The notes: generated from the letters alone by a model not told the origin. A stretch of DNA of 64,000 nucleotides from Shewanella halotolerans (GCF_019457535.1 NZ_CP080417.1:1302001-1366000), one strand, 5' to 3'. Positions 28,920-38,430 are shown, numbered from the stretch's first letter. A program made the numbers and translations.

Positions 28920-29159
28920 TTATTCGCCCTCTGGCAGATAGGGTTGCAAGCTGGGTTGATCTTGTTCCTGGGTCAAGATAGAGACTTTCTGTTGGGCCTG
29001 TTCGAGTTTGCCTTGGCTGTTTCTGACCAGATTGATGCCGCGCTCAAATTGTTTGAGGGCGTCATCCAGAGAGACATCGCCCTGCTCCAGGCTGGTGACG
29101 ATGTTTTCTAATTCTGTGAGTGACTCTTCGAAGGTCAGGTTTTCAGGTTTTTTGGCCAC
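28920..29159 (-). CDS. xseB: Exodeoxyribonuclease VII small subunit
   Basis: A 79-residue helical protein with the family core LTFEESLTELENIVTSLE and SLDDALKQFERGINLV. It partners XseA, which is not encoded here, in the single-strand-specific exonuclease VII. It is the first gene of the conserved xseB-ispA-dxs cluster. Confidence 0.95.
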   Translation of the reverse strand: MAKKPENLTFEESLTELENIVTSLEQGDVSLDDALKQFERGINLVRNSQGKLEQAQQKVSILTQEQDQPSLQPYLPEGE

Positions 29160-29554
29160 GGTGATTTTCCCAAGAATTTAGCGACAGACAAAGTATCTCA
29201 GTCGACCCTAGGGGTCAAATTGCGCTGTCGTATATTTGTGCAATAGCACGCTTTAAGGAGGTTTTTTTATAAAAAATTGAATTTGTAGCTAAACTTGCGT
29301 GTAAGCTGTCCGATAATTGAATTAGAACAATACTCAATTTTGTCAGATATTATATCGTAAACTCCCGTATGCGGTTAGGCGAATTCCCGTCTAATTGACG
29401 ACTTTTGTGTCGTCGTCCAGGTCCTGGGAGATGCCTTTCATTGCAAGAGTGAGTAGAGTAGAGACCTGTCTCGAGATGATTATGGTGTTGACTGAGAGCT
29501 TGATCCCGAGATCAAGGTATTAGCAACGGCCGATACTGTAAATGAGGAAGAGTT
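29160..29554 (+). other. Long structured leader upstream of pomA
   Basis: A 395-bp gap with no gene. After the sigma28-type promoter (29290-29316) the 5' UTR would be about 230 nt. It contains several hairpins, including GACGAC with GTCGTC near 29397-29417 and CTTGATC with GATCAAG at 29499-29516. It does not match the c-di-GMP GEMM consensus that I can recall. Confidence 0.5.
29290..29316 (+). promoter_or_regulatory. Sigma28 (FliA)-type promoter of pomAB
   Basis: TAAACTTG (29290-29297), an 11-nt spacer, and TCCGATAA (29309-29316). The flagellar sigma28 consensus is TAAAGTTT-N11-GCCGATAA, so six and seven of eight positions match with exact spacing. The downstream genes encode the flagellar stator. 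Confidence 0.8.
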
Positions 29555-30322
29555 GTGGATTTAGCGACCCTGATAGGCCTGATAGGTGCATTTGGTTTTA
29601 TTATCGGAGCTATGGTCAGCAGTGGCGGTATCGCCATCTTTGTTGACGTGCCCTCTGTGCTTATCGTGATGATAGGCTCTCTGTTTGTGGTGATGATGAA
29701 ATTTAACCTCAAACAGTTCCTCGGTGCGGTCAAGATCGCCGCAAAAGCCTTTATGTTCAAGATAGATAAGCCGGACGAGTTGATCGAACAATCGGTCACC
29801 ATGGCCGATGCTGCCCGTAAGGGGGGCTTTCTGGCCTTGGAAGAGGCGGAGATCAGCAACAGTTTCATGCAGAAAGCGGTCGACATGCTGGTGGATGGCC
29901 ATGACGGCGAGGTGGTGCGTGAAGCCTTGGAGAAGGATATCGCCCTTACCGAAGAGCGCCATAAGACGGGGATTAGCATCTTCAAGGCGCTGGGCGATGT
30001 GGCGCCCGCCATGGGGATGATAGGTACCCTTATCGGTTTGGTGGCTATGCTGTCGAACATGGATGACCCTAAGTCTATCGGCCCCGCCATGGCGGTGGCC
30101 TTGTTGACCACACTCTATGGTGCGATTATCGCCAACATGATTGCCCTGCCGATCGCCGATAAACTCTCGCTGCGCATGGGCGAGGAGATGCTCAACCGCA
30201 ACCTGATCATGGATGCAGTACTCGCCATTCAAGACGGTCAAAACCCAAGGGTCATCGAGGGATTCTTGAAGAATTACCTCTCAGAAAAGCAGCGAGAGAT
30301 AGACACGACGGACGGGGAATAG
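29555..30322 (+). CDS. pomA: Flagellar stator protein PomA (MotA family)
   Basis: A 255-residue inner-membrane protein with four helices (two near the N-terminus, two around 150-200) and a charged cytoplasmic loop. It carries GDVAPAMGMIGTLIGLVAML in the third helix and GAIIANMIALPIADKL in the fourth, the MotA/PomA hallmark. The sequence is of the sodium-driven PomA type. The start is GTG with AGGAAGAG upstream. It is coupled to pomB, which starts 4 bp after its stop. Confidence 0.94.
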   Translation: MDLATLIGLIGAFGFIIGAMVSSGGIAIFVDVPSVLIVMIGSLFVVMMKFNLKQFLGAVKIAAKAFMFKIDKPDELIEQSVTMADAARKGGFLALEEAEISNSFMQKAVDMLVDGHDGEVVREALEKDIALTEERHKTGISIFKALGDVAPAMGMIGTLIGLVAMLSNMDDPKSIGPAMAVALLTTLYGAIIANMIALPIADKLSLRMGEEMLNRNLIMDAVLAIQDGQNPRVIEGFLKNYLSEKQREIDTTDGE

Positions 30323-30326
30323 CCAG

Positions 30327-31271
30327 ATGGCTAAGAAGGTCAAATGCGATTGCCCTCCTGCCGGGGCGCCCATGTGGTTGGCAACCTTTGCTGATCTCAT
30401 GTCGCTATTGATGTGTTTCTTCGTCTTGCTGCTCGCCTTCTCCGAGATGGACGTGATGAAGTTCAAGCAGATCGCCGGGTCGATGAAGTATGCCTTCGGT
30501 GTGCAGAACAAGGTTGAAGTCAAAGATATTCCCAAGGGCACCTCGGTGATCGCACTGGAGTTTCGCCCAGGCAAGCCTGAACCCACCCCCATCGAGATCA
30601 TCAATCAGCAGACCAATGAGATGACCGAGCCCACCATTGAGGTGCAGGCCGGTGAAGACGACAGCGCCGGTGGCGTGCAGCAGCAGCGCGGTGAGCAGCG
30701 CGGTGGCGAAGCATCATCGACGGCTCAGGAAGAGGCTGACTCTGAAGCTCAGGCGAAGCAACAGCAGCAGGAGGCCGCATCACAGGATCAGATCAATGAT
30801 CAGGTGAAGAAGATGGCGCAGGAGCTCAACAAGGAGATCATCGACGGGGCGATCGAGATTGAGTCCTTGGGGCAGCAGATTATCATTAGGATTCGTGAGA
30901 AGGGCGCCTTCTCATCGGGCTCGGGTTTCCTGCAGCCCAGGTTTAAGCCTGTCGTTCGCCGAGTGGGCGAGCTGCTCAAGGATGTGCCGGGGATCATTAC
31001 CGTCTCAGGTCACACGGATGATATGAATATCAGCAACGAACTCTACAGCTCCAATTGGGATCTCTCCAGCAAGCGCGCCGTGGCCGTGGCCCATGAGCTG
31101 GTGCGGGTGCCGGGCTTCGACCAGCAGCGGATGAAGGTGGTGGGCATGGCCAGCACGGCGCCGCTGGTGCCGAACGATTCGGCAGCCAACCGCGCCCGAA
31201 ATCGCCGGGTCGAAATTGCCATCGAGCAGGGTAAGCCGAAAGAGTCAGATGAGATTCAAGTCGAGCAGTAG
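30327..31271 (+). CDS. pomB: Flagellar stator protein PomB (MotB family)
   Basis: A 314-residue protein with a single N-terminal helix carrying the ion-binding Asp23 (ATFADLMSLLMCFFVLLL). A Gln/Ala/Glu-rich linker (about 110-155) leads to a C-terminal OmpA-like peptidoglycan-binding domain with VSGHTDDMNIS, LSSKRAVAVAHELV and ANRARNRRVEI. With PomA it forms the Na+ channel that drives the polar flagellum. Confidence 0.94.
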   Translation: MAKKVKCDCPPAGAPMWLATFADLMSLLMCFFVLLLAFSEMDVMKFKQIAGSMKYAFGVQNKVEVKDIPKGTSVIALEFRPGKPEPTPIEIINQQTNEMTEPTIEVQAGEDDSAGGVQQQRGEQRGGEASSTAQEEADSEAQAKQQQQEAASQDQINDQVKKMAQELNKEIIDGAIEIESLGQQIIIRIREKGAFSSGSGFLQPRFKPVVRRVGELLKDVPGIITVSGHTDDMNISNELYSSNWDLSSKRAVAVAHELVRVPGFDQQRMKVVGMASTAPLVPNDSAANRARNRRVEIAIEQGKPKESDEIQVEQ

Positions 31272-31315
31272 CCTGTCGCTCTAGTCATTACGGCAGGCAA
31301 ACACCCTCTGCTAAG

Positions 31316-31338
31316 GCGTCCACACCGGTGGACGCTTT
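31316..31338 (+). terminator. Probable pomB terminator
   Basis: A perfect 8-bp stem, GCGTCCAC with GTGGACGC (4-nt loop), is followed by only a short T run, 45 bp after the pomB stop codon. Confidence 0.6.
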
Positions 31339-31524
31339 CCATTTCTACTAGCCTATCCTCAGCCACTCTCTTCGGAGCGGATTATCCTAAGCTGAATAAA
31401 TATTGCGCACATTAAGGGGGCAAGGGCAGAAAATCCCTGCCGAGTCGCTGATTTATGGGCATTTGTGCACCGGGCTTGGTATAATGGCAAGATTGCTGTT
31501 TAAAATTATTCCCGCGGAACGCCC

Positions 31525-32982
31525 ATGAAATTTATCGTAAAACTCTTTCCTGAAATCATGATGAAAAGCAAACCGGTAAGAATGCGTTTTACCAAGATGC
31601 TTGAAACCAATATCCGAAACGTGCTGCGCAAGGTCGATGAAGAGGCCAGAGTACAGCGCCAGTGGGATAAGATCATGGTCAGGGTGCCTGAAGACAAGCC
31701 AGAGATGATTGAGCGTTATGCCGAGCGTCTCGCCTGTATTCCGGGTATCGCCCATGTGCTGCAGGTGCGTGAGAGCACCTTCGAGTCGGTGGACGATATC
31801 TACCAGCAGACGTTGGCGCTCTATAAAGAGGAACTGGCCGGTAAGACCTTCTGTGTGCGGGTAAAGCGTAGCGGTAAGCATGAGTTTAACTCAATCGAGG
31901 TAGAGCGTTACGTGGGCGGTGGACTCAACCAGTTTACCGAGGCAGCCGGTGTCAGGTTGAAGAACCCCGACATGACGGTGAACCTTGAGATAGACAACGA
32001 GCATCTCTATCTGGTGGAGAAACGCATCGACGGCTTGGGCGGTTTCCCTATGGCGACCCAGGAAGATGTGCTGTCGCTGATCTCAGGAGGTTTCGACTCA
32101 GGTGTCTCCAGCTTCCAGTTTATCAAGCGCGGCTCTAGAACCCATTACTGCTTCTTTAACCTGGGCGGTGACCAGCACGAGATCGGTGTGAAGCAGGTGG
32201 CCTATCATCTGTGGCAGAAGTATGGCGAGTCTCACAAGGTGAAATTTATCTCTGTGCCGTTCGACCCTGTGGTGCAGGAGATCCTGGAGAAGATAGATAA
32301 CGGCCAGATGGGCGTTATCCTCAAGCGCATGATGATGCGCGCCGCCAGCCGTATCGCCGAGAAGATGGGCATTCAGGCGTTGGTGACGGGGGAGGCCATG
32401 GGGCAGGTGTCCAGCCAGACCCTGACTAACCTGAATGTGATCGACCGCAGCACAGATATGCTGATTCTGCGTCCACTGATCGTGATGGATAAGCAAGATA
32501 TTATCAACATGAGCCGCGAGATCGGCACCGAAGACTTTGCCAAATCGATCCCTGAATATTGCGGCGTGATCTCACAGAAGCCGACAGTGAAGGCTGTGAT
32601 GGGTAAGATCCTCGCCGAGGAGGAGAAGTTCTCCGAAGACTTGATCGACCGCGTGGTGGAAGCCGCCGAGGTGATCGATATTCGCGATATCGCCGTCAGC
32701 ATGGATACCAAGATCACCGAGACTGAAACCGTCGATGCGGTATCCGGTGGTGAGGTTGTGGTTGACATCCGCTCGCCAGAAGAGGAGGAGCAGAGCCCGC
32801 TCAGCCTCAACGGCATCGAGGTGAAGTGTATTCCTTTCTTCAAGTTGGCGACCCAGTTTGCCGATCTCGATAAAGAGAAGACTTATCTGCTCTACTGCGA
32901 CAGAGGCGTCATGAGCAAGCTACAGGCGCTCTACCTGCAGGAGCAGGGCTATCACAACGTGAAGGTCTATCGTCCCGCATAA
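31525..32982 (+). CDS. thiI: tRNA 4-thiouridine / thiazole synthesis sulfurtransferase ThiI
   Basis: A 485-residue enzyme that thiolates U8 of tRNA and supplies sulfur for the thiamine thiazole. Domains are an N-terminal ferredoxin-like fold with THUMP (about 1-165), the PP-loop adenylation domain with SGGFDS at 187-192, and a C-terminal rhodanese domain (about 400-485). The persulfide Cys is Cys458 (LLYCDRG) and a second Cys is in [11 protein letters not shown], matching the pair used by E. coli ThiI. It stands alone with its own terminator. Confidence 0.95.
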   Translation: MKFIVKLFPEIMMKSKPVRMRFTKMLETNIRNVLRKVDEEARVQRQWDKIMVRVPEDKPEMIERYAERLACIPGIAHVLQVRESTFESVDDIYQQTLALYKEELAGKTFCVRVKRSGKHEFNSIEVERYVGGGLNQFTEAAGVRLKNPDMTVNLEIDNEHLYLVEKRIDGLGGFPMATQEDVLSLISGGFDSGVSSFQFIKRGSRTHYCFFNLGGDQHEIGVKQVAYHLWQKYGESHKVKFISVPFDPVVQEILEKIDNGQMGVILKRMMMRAASRIAEKMGIQALVTGEAMGQVSSQTLTNLNVIDRSTDMLILRPLIVMDKQDIINMSREIGTEDFAKSIPEYCGVISQKPTVKAVMGKILAEEEKFSEDLIDRVVEAAEVIDIRDIAVSMDTKITETETVDAVSGGEVVVDIRSPEEEEQSPLSLNGIEVKCIPFFKLATQFADLDKEKTYLLYCDRGVMSKLQALYLQEQGYHNVKVYRPA

Positions 32983-33007
32983 GCGCTTTAAGCGGCTGTC
33001 TATAGAC

Positions 33008-33070
33008 AGCTAAGTATTTAGAAAGCTAAGTATTTAGAAAGCTAAGTATTAGAAAGCCAAGCATTCGAGA
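33008..33070. repeat. 16-bp tandem repeat after thiI
   Basis: Units of AGCTAAGTATTTAGAA at 33008-33023 and 33024-33039, a 15-bp copy at 33040-33054 and a decayed copy at 33055-33070. It lies between the thiI stop codon and its terminator. Confidence 0.85.
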
Positions 33071-33072
33071 TA

Positions 33073-33098
33073 AAGGCTGCCTTCGGGCGGCCTTTTTT
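33073..33098 (+). terminator. thiI terminator
   Basis: AAGGCTGCC and GGCGGCCTT form a GC-rich stem (one mismatch) with a TTCG tetraloop and a T run. Confidence 0.9.
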
Positions 33099-33245
33099 AT
33101 GAGCTGTTTTTATGGAGAGCTTTCACCCATAGTGGTATAAAACCTTGGATCTGTTTAGTTTCTGACGTAACTTATCTGGCGGGTCGGTCTCGCCTTTACT
33201 GCCAGAGATGGGTTAGCTGTGTTGGTGGGCTTAAAGCTGGCGGGC

Positions 33246-33275
33246 ATAAAAAAGCCGCATCATAAGACGCGGCTT
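33246..33275 (-). terminator. Terminator of the small exported protein gene
   Basis: On the minus strand, AAGCCGC pairs with GCGGCTT across a 10-nt loop and is followed by six T residues. It lies 64 bp beyond the stop codon of the gene at 33339. Confidence 0.8.
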
Positions 33276-33338
33276 GTTGCTTATCGTTTGCAGCTGGCTA
33301 TTGTTAACAGCTGGCTATCGTTAACTGCCGGCTGGCGA

Positions 33339-33569
33339 TTACTCGGCGCGCTGGGCGCTAACGCTGGTGTCCGCCTGCTCGTCTTTCTGAGCAACCAAAA
33401 TGGCGTTGAGGTCTTCATTCAGATCTTGTTGCATCTGCTCTAAGCCTTCGGCCAGTTGCGCGCTGATGGCGGCATGCAGGTCTGTGGTATCGATAACGAT
33501 TTCATCGGCAGTGGCAGCGGTTGAGGCTGAGAGCAGTGCGATGGCAAATACAGTTTTAAAGTTAATCAT
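33339..33569 (-). CDS. Small exported acidic protein of unknown function
   Basis: A 76-residue protein that I do not recognise. A typical signal peptide (1-21, ending ATA) precedes a mature part of about 55 residues, acidic and Gln/Ala/Leu-rich, predicted to be one long amphipathic helix with no Cys. GGAGG lies about 7 nt before the ATG on the minus strand, and the gene has its own terminator. Both support real expression. It is probably a small periplasmic protein. Confidence 0.7.
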   Translation of the reverse strand: MINFKTVFAIALLSASTAATADEIVIDTTDLHAAISAQLAEGLEQMQQDLNEDLNAILVAQKDEQADTSVSAQRAE

Positions 33570-33751
33570 AGTGGTCGCCTCCGGGCGGCATATCTTGGGG
33601 TGTCAGACACTCCCCAAATACGTCGTAGAGGCTGTCTAACTTCAATCATTTCGTTGGCGCAAAATTTAACCAAAACCCCTTCCCTTTACAAACGATAAAA
33701 TGTAACAATACGGATTAGAAAAACTAATTAAAATGTGAGACAAGGATCACT

Positions 33752-34663
33752 ATGTCGAGACGTTTACCTCCATTGAATGCGGTGAAGGCTTTCGAGGCTG
33801 CAGCCCGTCACTTAAGCTTTACGCGCGCCGCGGAAGAACTTTTTGTGACACAGGCCGCAGTAAGTCATCAGATTAAGGCATTAGAAGAATATTTAGGGCT
33901 AAAGCTCTTTCGTCGTAAGAACCGATCTTTGCTGTTGACCGAAGAGGGGCAGGGCTACTTTCTCGACATTAAAGATATCTTTGTGCAATTGGCCGATGCG
34001 ACAGATAGATTGCTGGCCCGAAGTGCCATAGGCTCGCTCACGGTAAGCACTTCGCCCAGTTTTGCCATTCAGTGGCTGGTGCCCCGCTTGGCGAATTTCA
34101 GCGAGAATAATCCCGACATCGACGTGCGGATCAAGGCGGTGGACGATGAGACCAGCAGCCTGACCGACGACGTGGATGTGGCCATCTATTACGGCATGGG
34201 CAACTGGCCAGGGCTGCGTGCCGACAAGCTGAGAAACGAGGTGTTGATCCCTGTCTGTTCGCCCATGTTGCTTAGCGGCCCCAAGCCGTTATCCCAGCCG
34301 AGCGACCTGAAACATCACACCCTGCTGCATGACTCTAGCCGTCATGATTGGCAGGCTTGGTTTAGACAATGTGGAATTAATGACATTAATGTGAACCAGG
34401 GTCCTATCTTCAGTCACTCCTCCTTGGTGTTGCAGGCTGCCGCTCACGGTCAGGGAGTCGCATTGGGTTACAGCGTATTGGCCCGTCCCGACATCAAGGC
34501 CGGGCGCTTGGTGTGTCCTTTCCCCGAGGTGTTGGTGAGTAAGAACGCCTATTACCTGGTGTGTCAGCAAAACCACGCCGAGATAGGTAAGATAGTCGCC
34601 TTCAGAAAGTGGATGCTGGACATGTTCGAAGAGGAGTCTCGCAGCGAGCTGCTGCCGGGCTAA
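33752..34663 (+). CDS. gcvA: Glycine cleavage transcriptional regulator GcvA
   Basis: A 303-residue LysR-type regulator with near-identity to E. coli GcvA in the DNA-binding region (RLPPLNAVKAFEAAARHLSF, then VTQAAVSHQIKALE). The effector domain also follows it, with PSFAIQWLVPRL, DVDVAIYYG and GPIFSHSSLVLQAAAHGQGVAL. GcvA controls gcvTHP and a small RNA in E. coli. The neighbourhood gcvA, ygdD-like, rlmM is also that of E. coli, with one hydrolase gene inserted. Confidence 0.92.
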   Translation: MSRRLPPLNAVKAFEAAARHLSFTRAAEELFVTQAAVSHQIKALEEYLGLKLFRRKNRSLLLTEEGQGYFLDIKDIFVQLADATDRLLARSAIGSLTVSTSPSFAIQWLVPRLANFSENNPDIDVRIKAVDDETSSLTDDVDVAIYYGMGNWPGLRADKLRNEVLIPVCSPMLLSGPKPLSQPSDLKHHTLLHDSSRHDWQAWFRQCGINDINVNQGPIFSHSSLVLQAAAHGQGVALGYSVLARPDIKAGRLVCPFPEVLVSKNAYYLVCQQNHAEIGKIVAFRKWMLDMFEEESRSELLPG

Positions 34664-34723
34664 CCCGATTGAATTACCTGGCTACGCCCTTTATGGGTGG
34701 TGAGCCAAAGATAAAGAGGCAAG

Positions 34724-35419
34724 ATGAGTTTTACCCAAAGATTGAATGCGCGGCTCGAGGCGGCCGAGTTGCCCGCGAGCCAGTGCCTGTTCTCGGGCCC
34801 GCTGGATGACAATGCGCTGGCCTGCGATACCTTAGTGTTGCTGGCCCATGGTGCGGGCGCCAACATGGCACACGATTTCATGACCCAGATGGCAGAGCGT
34901 CTCGCAGCCCAGGGGCTTGGGGTGATCCGCTTTAATTTTCCCTACATGCGCAGTAACGCCATAGATGGTAAGCGCAGGCCGCCGGATAGGGCACCTAAGC
35001 TGATTAAAGATTTTAGCCTGCTGATAGAGACGGTGCGTGAGGTCTATAAGCCCAAGCACCTAATAGTGATGGGCAAGTCCATGGGCGGACGCATGGCGGC
35101 AATACTCGCTGGCGAGCAAGCGGTCGATGGTGTTATCTGTTTGGGTTATCCCTTCGTGCCGCCTAAAGGGGGCGAGCCAAGACTAGAGCCTATCGCCGAG
35201 TGTCAGGCGCCGCTCTTGGTGATACAGGGGGAGCGTGATAAATTTGGCGCCAAAGGGCAGGTAGAACCTTGGCTTGCACCTTTTAACGCCAAACTCCAGT
35301 GGTTAACCGATGGGGATCATAGTTTTTTACCAAGAAAGTCGTCAGGCACGACCCAAAGCGCTAATCTGGATTTGGCAGTCTCACATAGTATTAAATTTAT
35401 TAGGGGGTTAGATGCGTAA
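34724..35419 (+). CDS. Alpha/beta-hydrolase family protein
   Basis: A 231-residue single-domain hydrolase. LLAHGAGANMAHDFM forms the oxyanion region, GKSMGGRMAA contains the nucleophile Ser, ERDKFG contains a likely catalytic Asp and DGDHSF the His. It resembles the small COG3571-type or dienelactone-hydrolase-like proteins. The substrate is unknown. Its last 8 bp overlap the start of the DUF423 gene, so the two are translationally coupled. Confidence 0.83.
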   Translation: MSFTQRLNARLEAAELPASQCLFSGPLDDNALACDTLVLLAHGAGANMAHDFMTQMAERLAAQGLGVIRFNFPYMRSNAIDGKRRPPDRAPKLIKDFSLLIETVREVYKPKHLIVMGKSMGGRMAAILAGEQAVDGVICLGYPFVPPKGGEPRLEPIAECQAPLLVIQGERDKFGAKGQVEPWLAPFNAKLQWLTDGDHSFLPRKSSGTTQSANLDLAVSHSIKFIRGLDA

Positions 35420-35801
35420 AGGGTTTTTATTGCTGGCGGCCTTGAGTGGTTTTCTAGCCGTGGCCCTGGGAGCCTTCGGCGCCCATGGACTCAAGCAGGT
35501 GACTACGCCAGAGATGATCGACATCTTTAATCTTGGGGTCGAGTATCAGTTCTATCACACCTTTGCCCTGATCGCCGTGGCCTTTAGTGGCCACTGGCTC
35601 AAGTCGCGCCTGATCGACTGGGCAGGTTATCTGTTTCTCTTGGGCATAGTGATGTTTTCCGGTTCCCTCTACCTCTACGTGCTGGTGGGCAGTAAGTGGA
35701 CTGGCCCTGTGACCCCCATGGGCGGCGTCTGCTTCCTGCTGGGGTGGTTGTTCATTGCGGTGGCCGTGTGGCGTAATCGCGTGGTGGAGCTGGACGATTA
35801 G
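35412..35801 (+). CDS. DUF423 (YgdD-like) small membrane protein
   Basis: A 129-residue inner-membrane protein with four helices. It begins MRKGFLLLAALSGFLAVALGAFGAHGLK, the DUF423 signature, and holds FHTFALIAVAF-like and MFSGSLYLYVL segments. Function is unknown. It overlaps the hydrolase gene upstream and precedes rlmM, as in enteric bacteria. Confidence 0.88.
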   Translation: MRKGFLLLAALSGFLAVALGAFGAHGLKQVTTPEMIDIFNLGVEYQFYHTFALIAVAFSGHWLKSRLIDWAGYLFLLGIVMFSGSLYLYVLVGSKWTGPVTPMGGVCFLLGWLFIAVAVWRNRVVELDD

Positions 35802-35892
35802 CCAGCCGCTAAGATAATCGTATTCATTTTCGAGAAAGTGTAGAATGGCGCCCCAATGATATGGGTCGCCATTTTTTATTCAGGATCTTCCT

Positions 35893-36984
35893 ATGATAAA
35901 CCTATTTTTATATTGCCGTGCCGGCTACGAGAAAGACTGCGCAGCCGAGATCCAGCAGCGAGCCGCGGAGCTGAATGTTGGCGGCTTTGTAAAGACCAAT
36001 CGTAACGATGGTTACGTGATTTTTCAGTGCTTTCAGGCGGGCGATGCCGATCTGTTGGCCGAGCAGATCGAGCTGGACTCGCTTATCTTCACTCGTCAGA
36101 TGTTTGCCGCCAATGAGCTGCTCAAAGATCTGCCTGAAGGCGATCGCGTCACGCCCATCGTCGATGCCCTGGCTAAGGTGAGCAAGGCAGGCGAACTCAG
36201 AGTCGAGACGCCAGATACCAATGAGGCCAAGGAGCTGTCGACCTTCTGTCGTAAGTTAACCGTGCCCCTGAGACAGGCGCTGAAACGTAGTGGTGCCCTG
36301 CTTGAGAAGGAAAATCCTAAGCGTCCTATCATACATGTTTGTTTCGTCGGGTCGGGTACTGCCTACGTGGGCTACTCGCTGAGTCACAACAGTTCTCCCT
36401 ATTTCATGGGGATCCCCAGACTCAAGATGGCCAGCGATGCGCCGAGCCGCTCGACCCTCAAGCTGGACGAGGCTTTCATCCACTTCATCCCTAAGTCGGA
36501 GCAGGAGCAGCGTCTGCGCAGCGGCATGAACTCTGTGGATCTCGGCGCCTGCCCAGGAGGCTGGACCTATCAGCTGGTGCGTCGCGGCATGTTTGTGGCG
36601 GCGGTGGACAACGGCCCTATGGCGCAAAATCTGATGGACACCGGACAGGTGAGACACTATCAGGCCGACGGTTTCCGTTTCGAACCGCCTAAGAAGAATA
36701 TCTACTGGCTGGTATGCGATATGGTTGAGAAGCCTTCGCGAGTGGCCGAGCTAATGGAGGCCTGGGCGATTAACGGTTGGTTTAAGGAAGCGATCTTTAA
36801 CCTTAAGCTACCGATGAAGAGCCGCTACAAAGAGGTATCGACGATTCTGGCGACCATGCAAGAGGTGCTAAAAGAAAATGGTATCGACGACTTTCATCTG
36901 GCCTGTAAGCATCTGTACCACGATAGAGATGAGGTGACTGTGCATCTCTGGCTAAAACCTAGCGTCGGATTTAACTTTGGTTAA
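35893..36984 (+). CDS. rlmM: 23S rRNA C2498 ribose 2'-O-methyltransferase RlmM
   Basis: A 363-residue enzyme. The N-terminal THUMP-like region starts [20 protein letters not shown]. The FtsJ-type SAM-binding motif DLGACPGGW is at 216-224. The catalytic K-D-K-E set is represented by the K of DEAFIHF..PKS, D of [10 protein letters not shown] and K of FNLKLPMK. It modifies C2498 of 23S rRNA during ribosome assembly. Confidence 0.94.
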   Translation: MINLFLYCRAGYEKDCAAEIQQRAAELNVGGFVKTNRNDGYVIFQCFQAGDADLLAEQIELDSLIFTRQMFAANELLKDLPEGDRVTPIVDALAKVSKAGELRVETPDTNEAKELSTFCRKLTVPLRQALKRSGALLEKENPKRPIIHVCFVGSGTAYVGYSLSHNSSPYFMGIPRLKMASDAPSRSTLKLDEAFIHFIPKSEQEQRLRSGMNSVDLGACPGGWTYQLVRRGMFVAAVDNGPMAQNLMDTGQVRHYQADGFRFEPPKKNIYWLVCDMVEKPSRVAELMEAWAINGWFKEAIFNLKLPMKSRYKEVSTILATMQEVLKENGIDDFHLACKHLYHDRDEVTVHLWLKPSVGFNFG

Positions 36985-37065
36985 GGAGAGCGTTAGGCTC
37001 GGATGGCGGATCAACAATAAGCCGCCATCGCAGAGGCTATAGGCAGTGGTTGCAGAGACTGGATA

Positions 37066-37097
37066 AAAAAAAGCCCCGCGATTGCGGGGCTTTTTGT
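37066..37097. terminator. Bidirectional terminator between rlmM and icd
   Basis: AAGCCCCGC and GCGGGGCTT form a 9-bp stem with a 4-nt loop, with A residues before and T residues after. It serves both convergent genes. Confidence 0.92.
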
Positions 37098-37123
37098 TTT
37101 TTAGCTTACGGCTACTTGGTCTA

Positions 37124-38131
37124 TTACAGACGCTCGAGTACCGCCTGAGTGAAGTCAGAGGTACCGTGAGTACCGCCAAGGTCGCGAGTCGTGCGATCGC
37201 CTTCTTCGATCACGGCAGAAACCGCCGCGCGAATGGCTTGCGCCTTGTCTGACATGCCCAGGTATTCCAGCATCTGGATTGATGCCAGGATCACCGAAGT
37301 TGGGTTAGCCAGGTTCTTACCTGCGATATCTGGCGCGCTGCCGTGTACCGCTTCGAAGATCGCCGCGTTCTTGCCGATGTTGGCGCCAGGTGCCATCCCC
37401 AGGCCGCCCACAAGACCGGCACACAGATCCGATAGGATGTCGCCGAACAGGTTGGTGGTGACGATCACGTCGAAGTTTTCTGGGTTCATCACCAGCTTCA
37501 TACAGGTCGCGTCGACAATCATCTCTTCAGTGGTGATGTCTGGGTAACGCTGGCTCACTTCACGAGCTACCTTCAGGAACAGGCCTGAGGTCGACTTCAT
37601 GATGTTAGCCTTGTGTACGATAGTCACCTTCTTACGACCCTCTTTGCGCGCTAGCTCGTAGGCGAAGGTAGTGATCTGCTCGGCACCCTGACGGGTAATG
37701 ATACTGGTGGCTTCAGCCGTCGTACCATCTTCTGAAACGGTTTGACCTAGGCCTGAGTACATGCCTTCGGTGTTTTCACGTACCGTGATGATGTCGATGT
37801 TGTCATAACGTGCCTGAGTGCCTTTAAAAGACAATACAGGACGTACGTTGGCATATAAGCCGAATTTTTTACGTAAAGTGACGTTGATTGAGGTGAAACC
37901 TTCGCCGACAGGGGTCGTTAGTGGCCCTTTCAGCGTGATACGGTTCTTCTCGATCATATCCAGTGTACGTTGAGGTAGAAGTTCACCTTGCTTCTCAAGT
38001 GCGGCTAGGCCAGCATCGGCAAATTCGTATTCGAAATCACATCCAGCTTTATCTAAGATCTTGATTGCTGAGTCGATTATGCTTGGGCCAATCCCATCAC
38101 CCGGGATAACGGTAATAGTTCTTTTTGACAT
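37124..38131 (-). CDS. Isocitrate dehydrogenase, NAD-type
   Basis: A 335-residue beta-decarboxylating dehydrogenase. The start MSKRTITVIPGDGIGPS and the motifs RENTEGMYSGL, NLFGDILSDLCAGLVGGLGMAPGANIG and EAVHGSAPDIAGKNLANPT identify the isocitrate/isopropylmalate family. Its short length and sequence fit the NAD-type homoisomer rather than the about 416-residue NADP enzyme. It catalyses isocitrate to 2-oxoglutarate in the TCA cycle. ATG 38131 has AAGGA at 7-8 nt; an in-frame GTG at 38146 is less likely. Confidence 0.88.
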   Translation of the reverse strand: MSKRTITVIPGDGIGPSIIDSAIKILDKAGCDFEYEFADAGLAALEKQGELLPQRTLDMIEKNRITLKGPLTTPVGEGFTSINVTLRKKFGLYANVRPVLSFKGTQARYDNIDIITVRENTEGMYSGLGQTVSEDGTTAEATSIITRQGAEQITTFAYELARKEGRKKVTIVHKANIMKSTSGLFLKVAREVSQRYPDITTEEMIVDATCMKLVMNPENFDVIVTTNLFGDILSDLCAGLVGGLGMAPGANIGKNAAIFEAVHGSAPDIAGKNLANPTSVILASIQMLEYLGMSDKAQAIRAAVSAVIEEGDRTTRDLGGTHGTSDFTQAVLERL

Positions 38132-38371
38132 GGAGAGTCCTTCCACGGTTGGTCGTTACTGCTATTGTCTGACCATGTCGAAAGACACGGTGTTATGACT
38201 ATGAATTTTTAGAATCTTATCGGTCTTATTTTAACTACTTTTGCGCAAATTTCACAGGAAATAGTGAGCAATCTCACGTTTTTTTGTGTAGGCTAACTTG
38301 CAATAACAAAGGCTAATGACGATGATTGATCCTTAAGCGTTAAAAAAGTCTACTTTAGTCTAATAACCCAG

Positions 38372-38411
38372 GCTACATCCGTTAATGACAAGCTGCATCC
38401 GTTAATAATAA
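38372..38411. repeat. Two 20-bp direct repeats in the S9 peptidase leader
   Basis: GCTACATCCGTTAATGACAA (38372-38391) is followed directly by GCTGCATCCGTTAATAATAA (38392-38411), 17 of 20 positions identical. The array ends about 20 bp before the start codon at 38431. Confidence 0.8.
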
Positions 38412-38430
38412 GTTAAAAACGAGGAAGACC

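Noticed and set aside
29290..29554. c-di-GMP riboswitch in the pomA leader
   Set aside because: The leader has hairpins but not the conserved GEMM core motifs.
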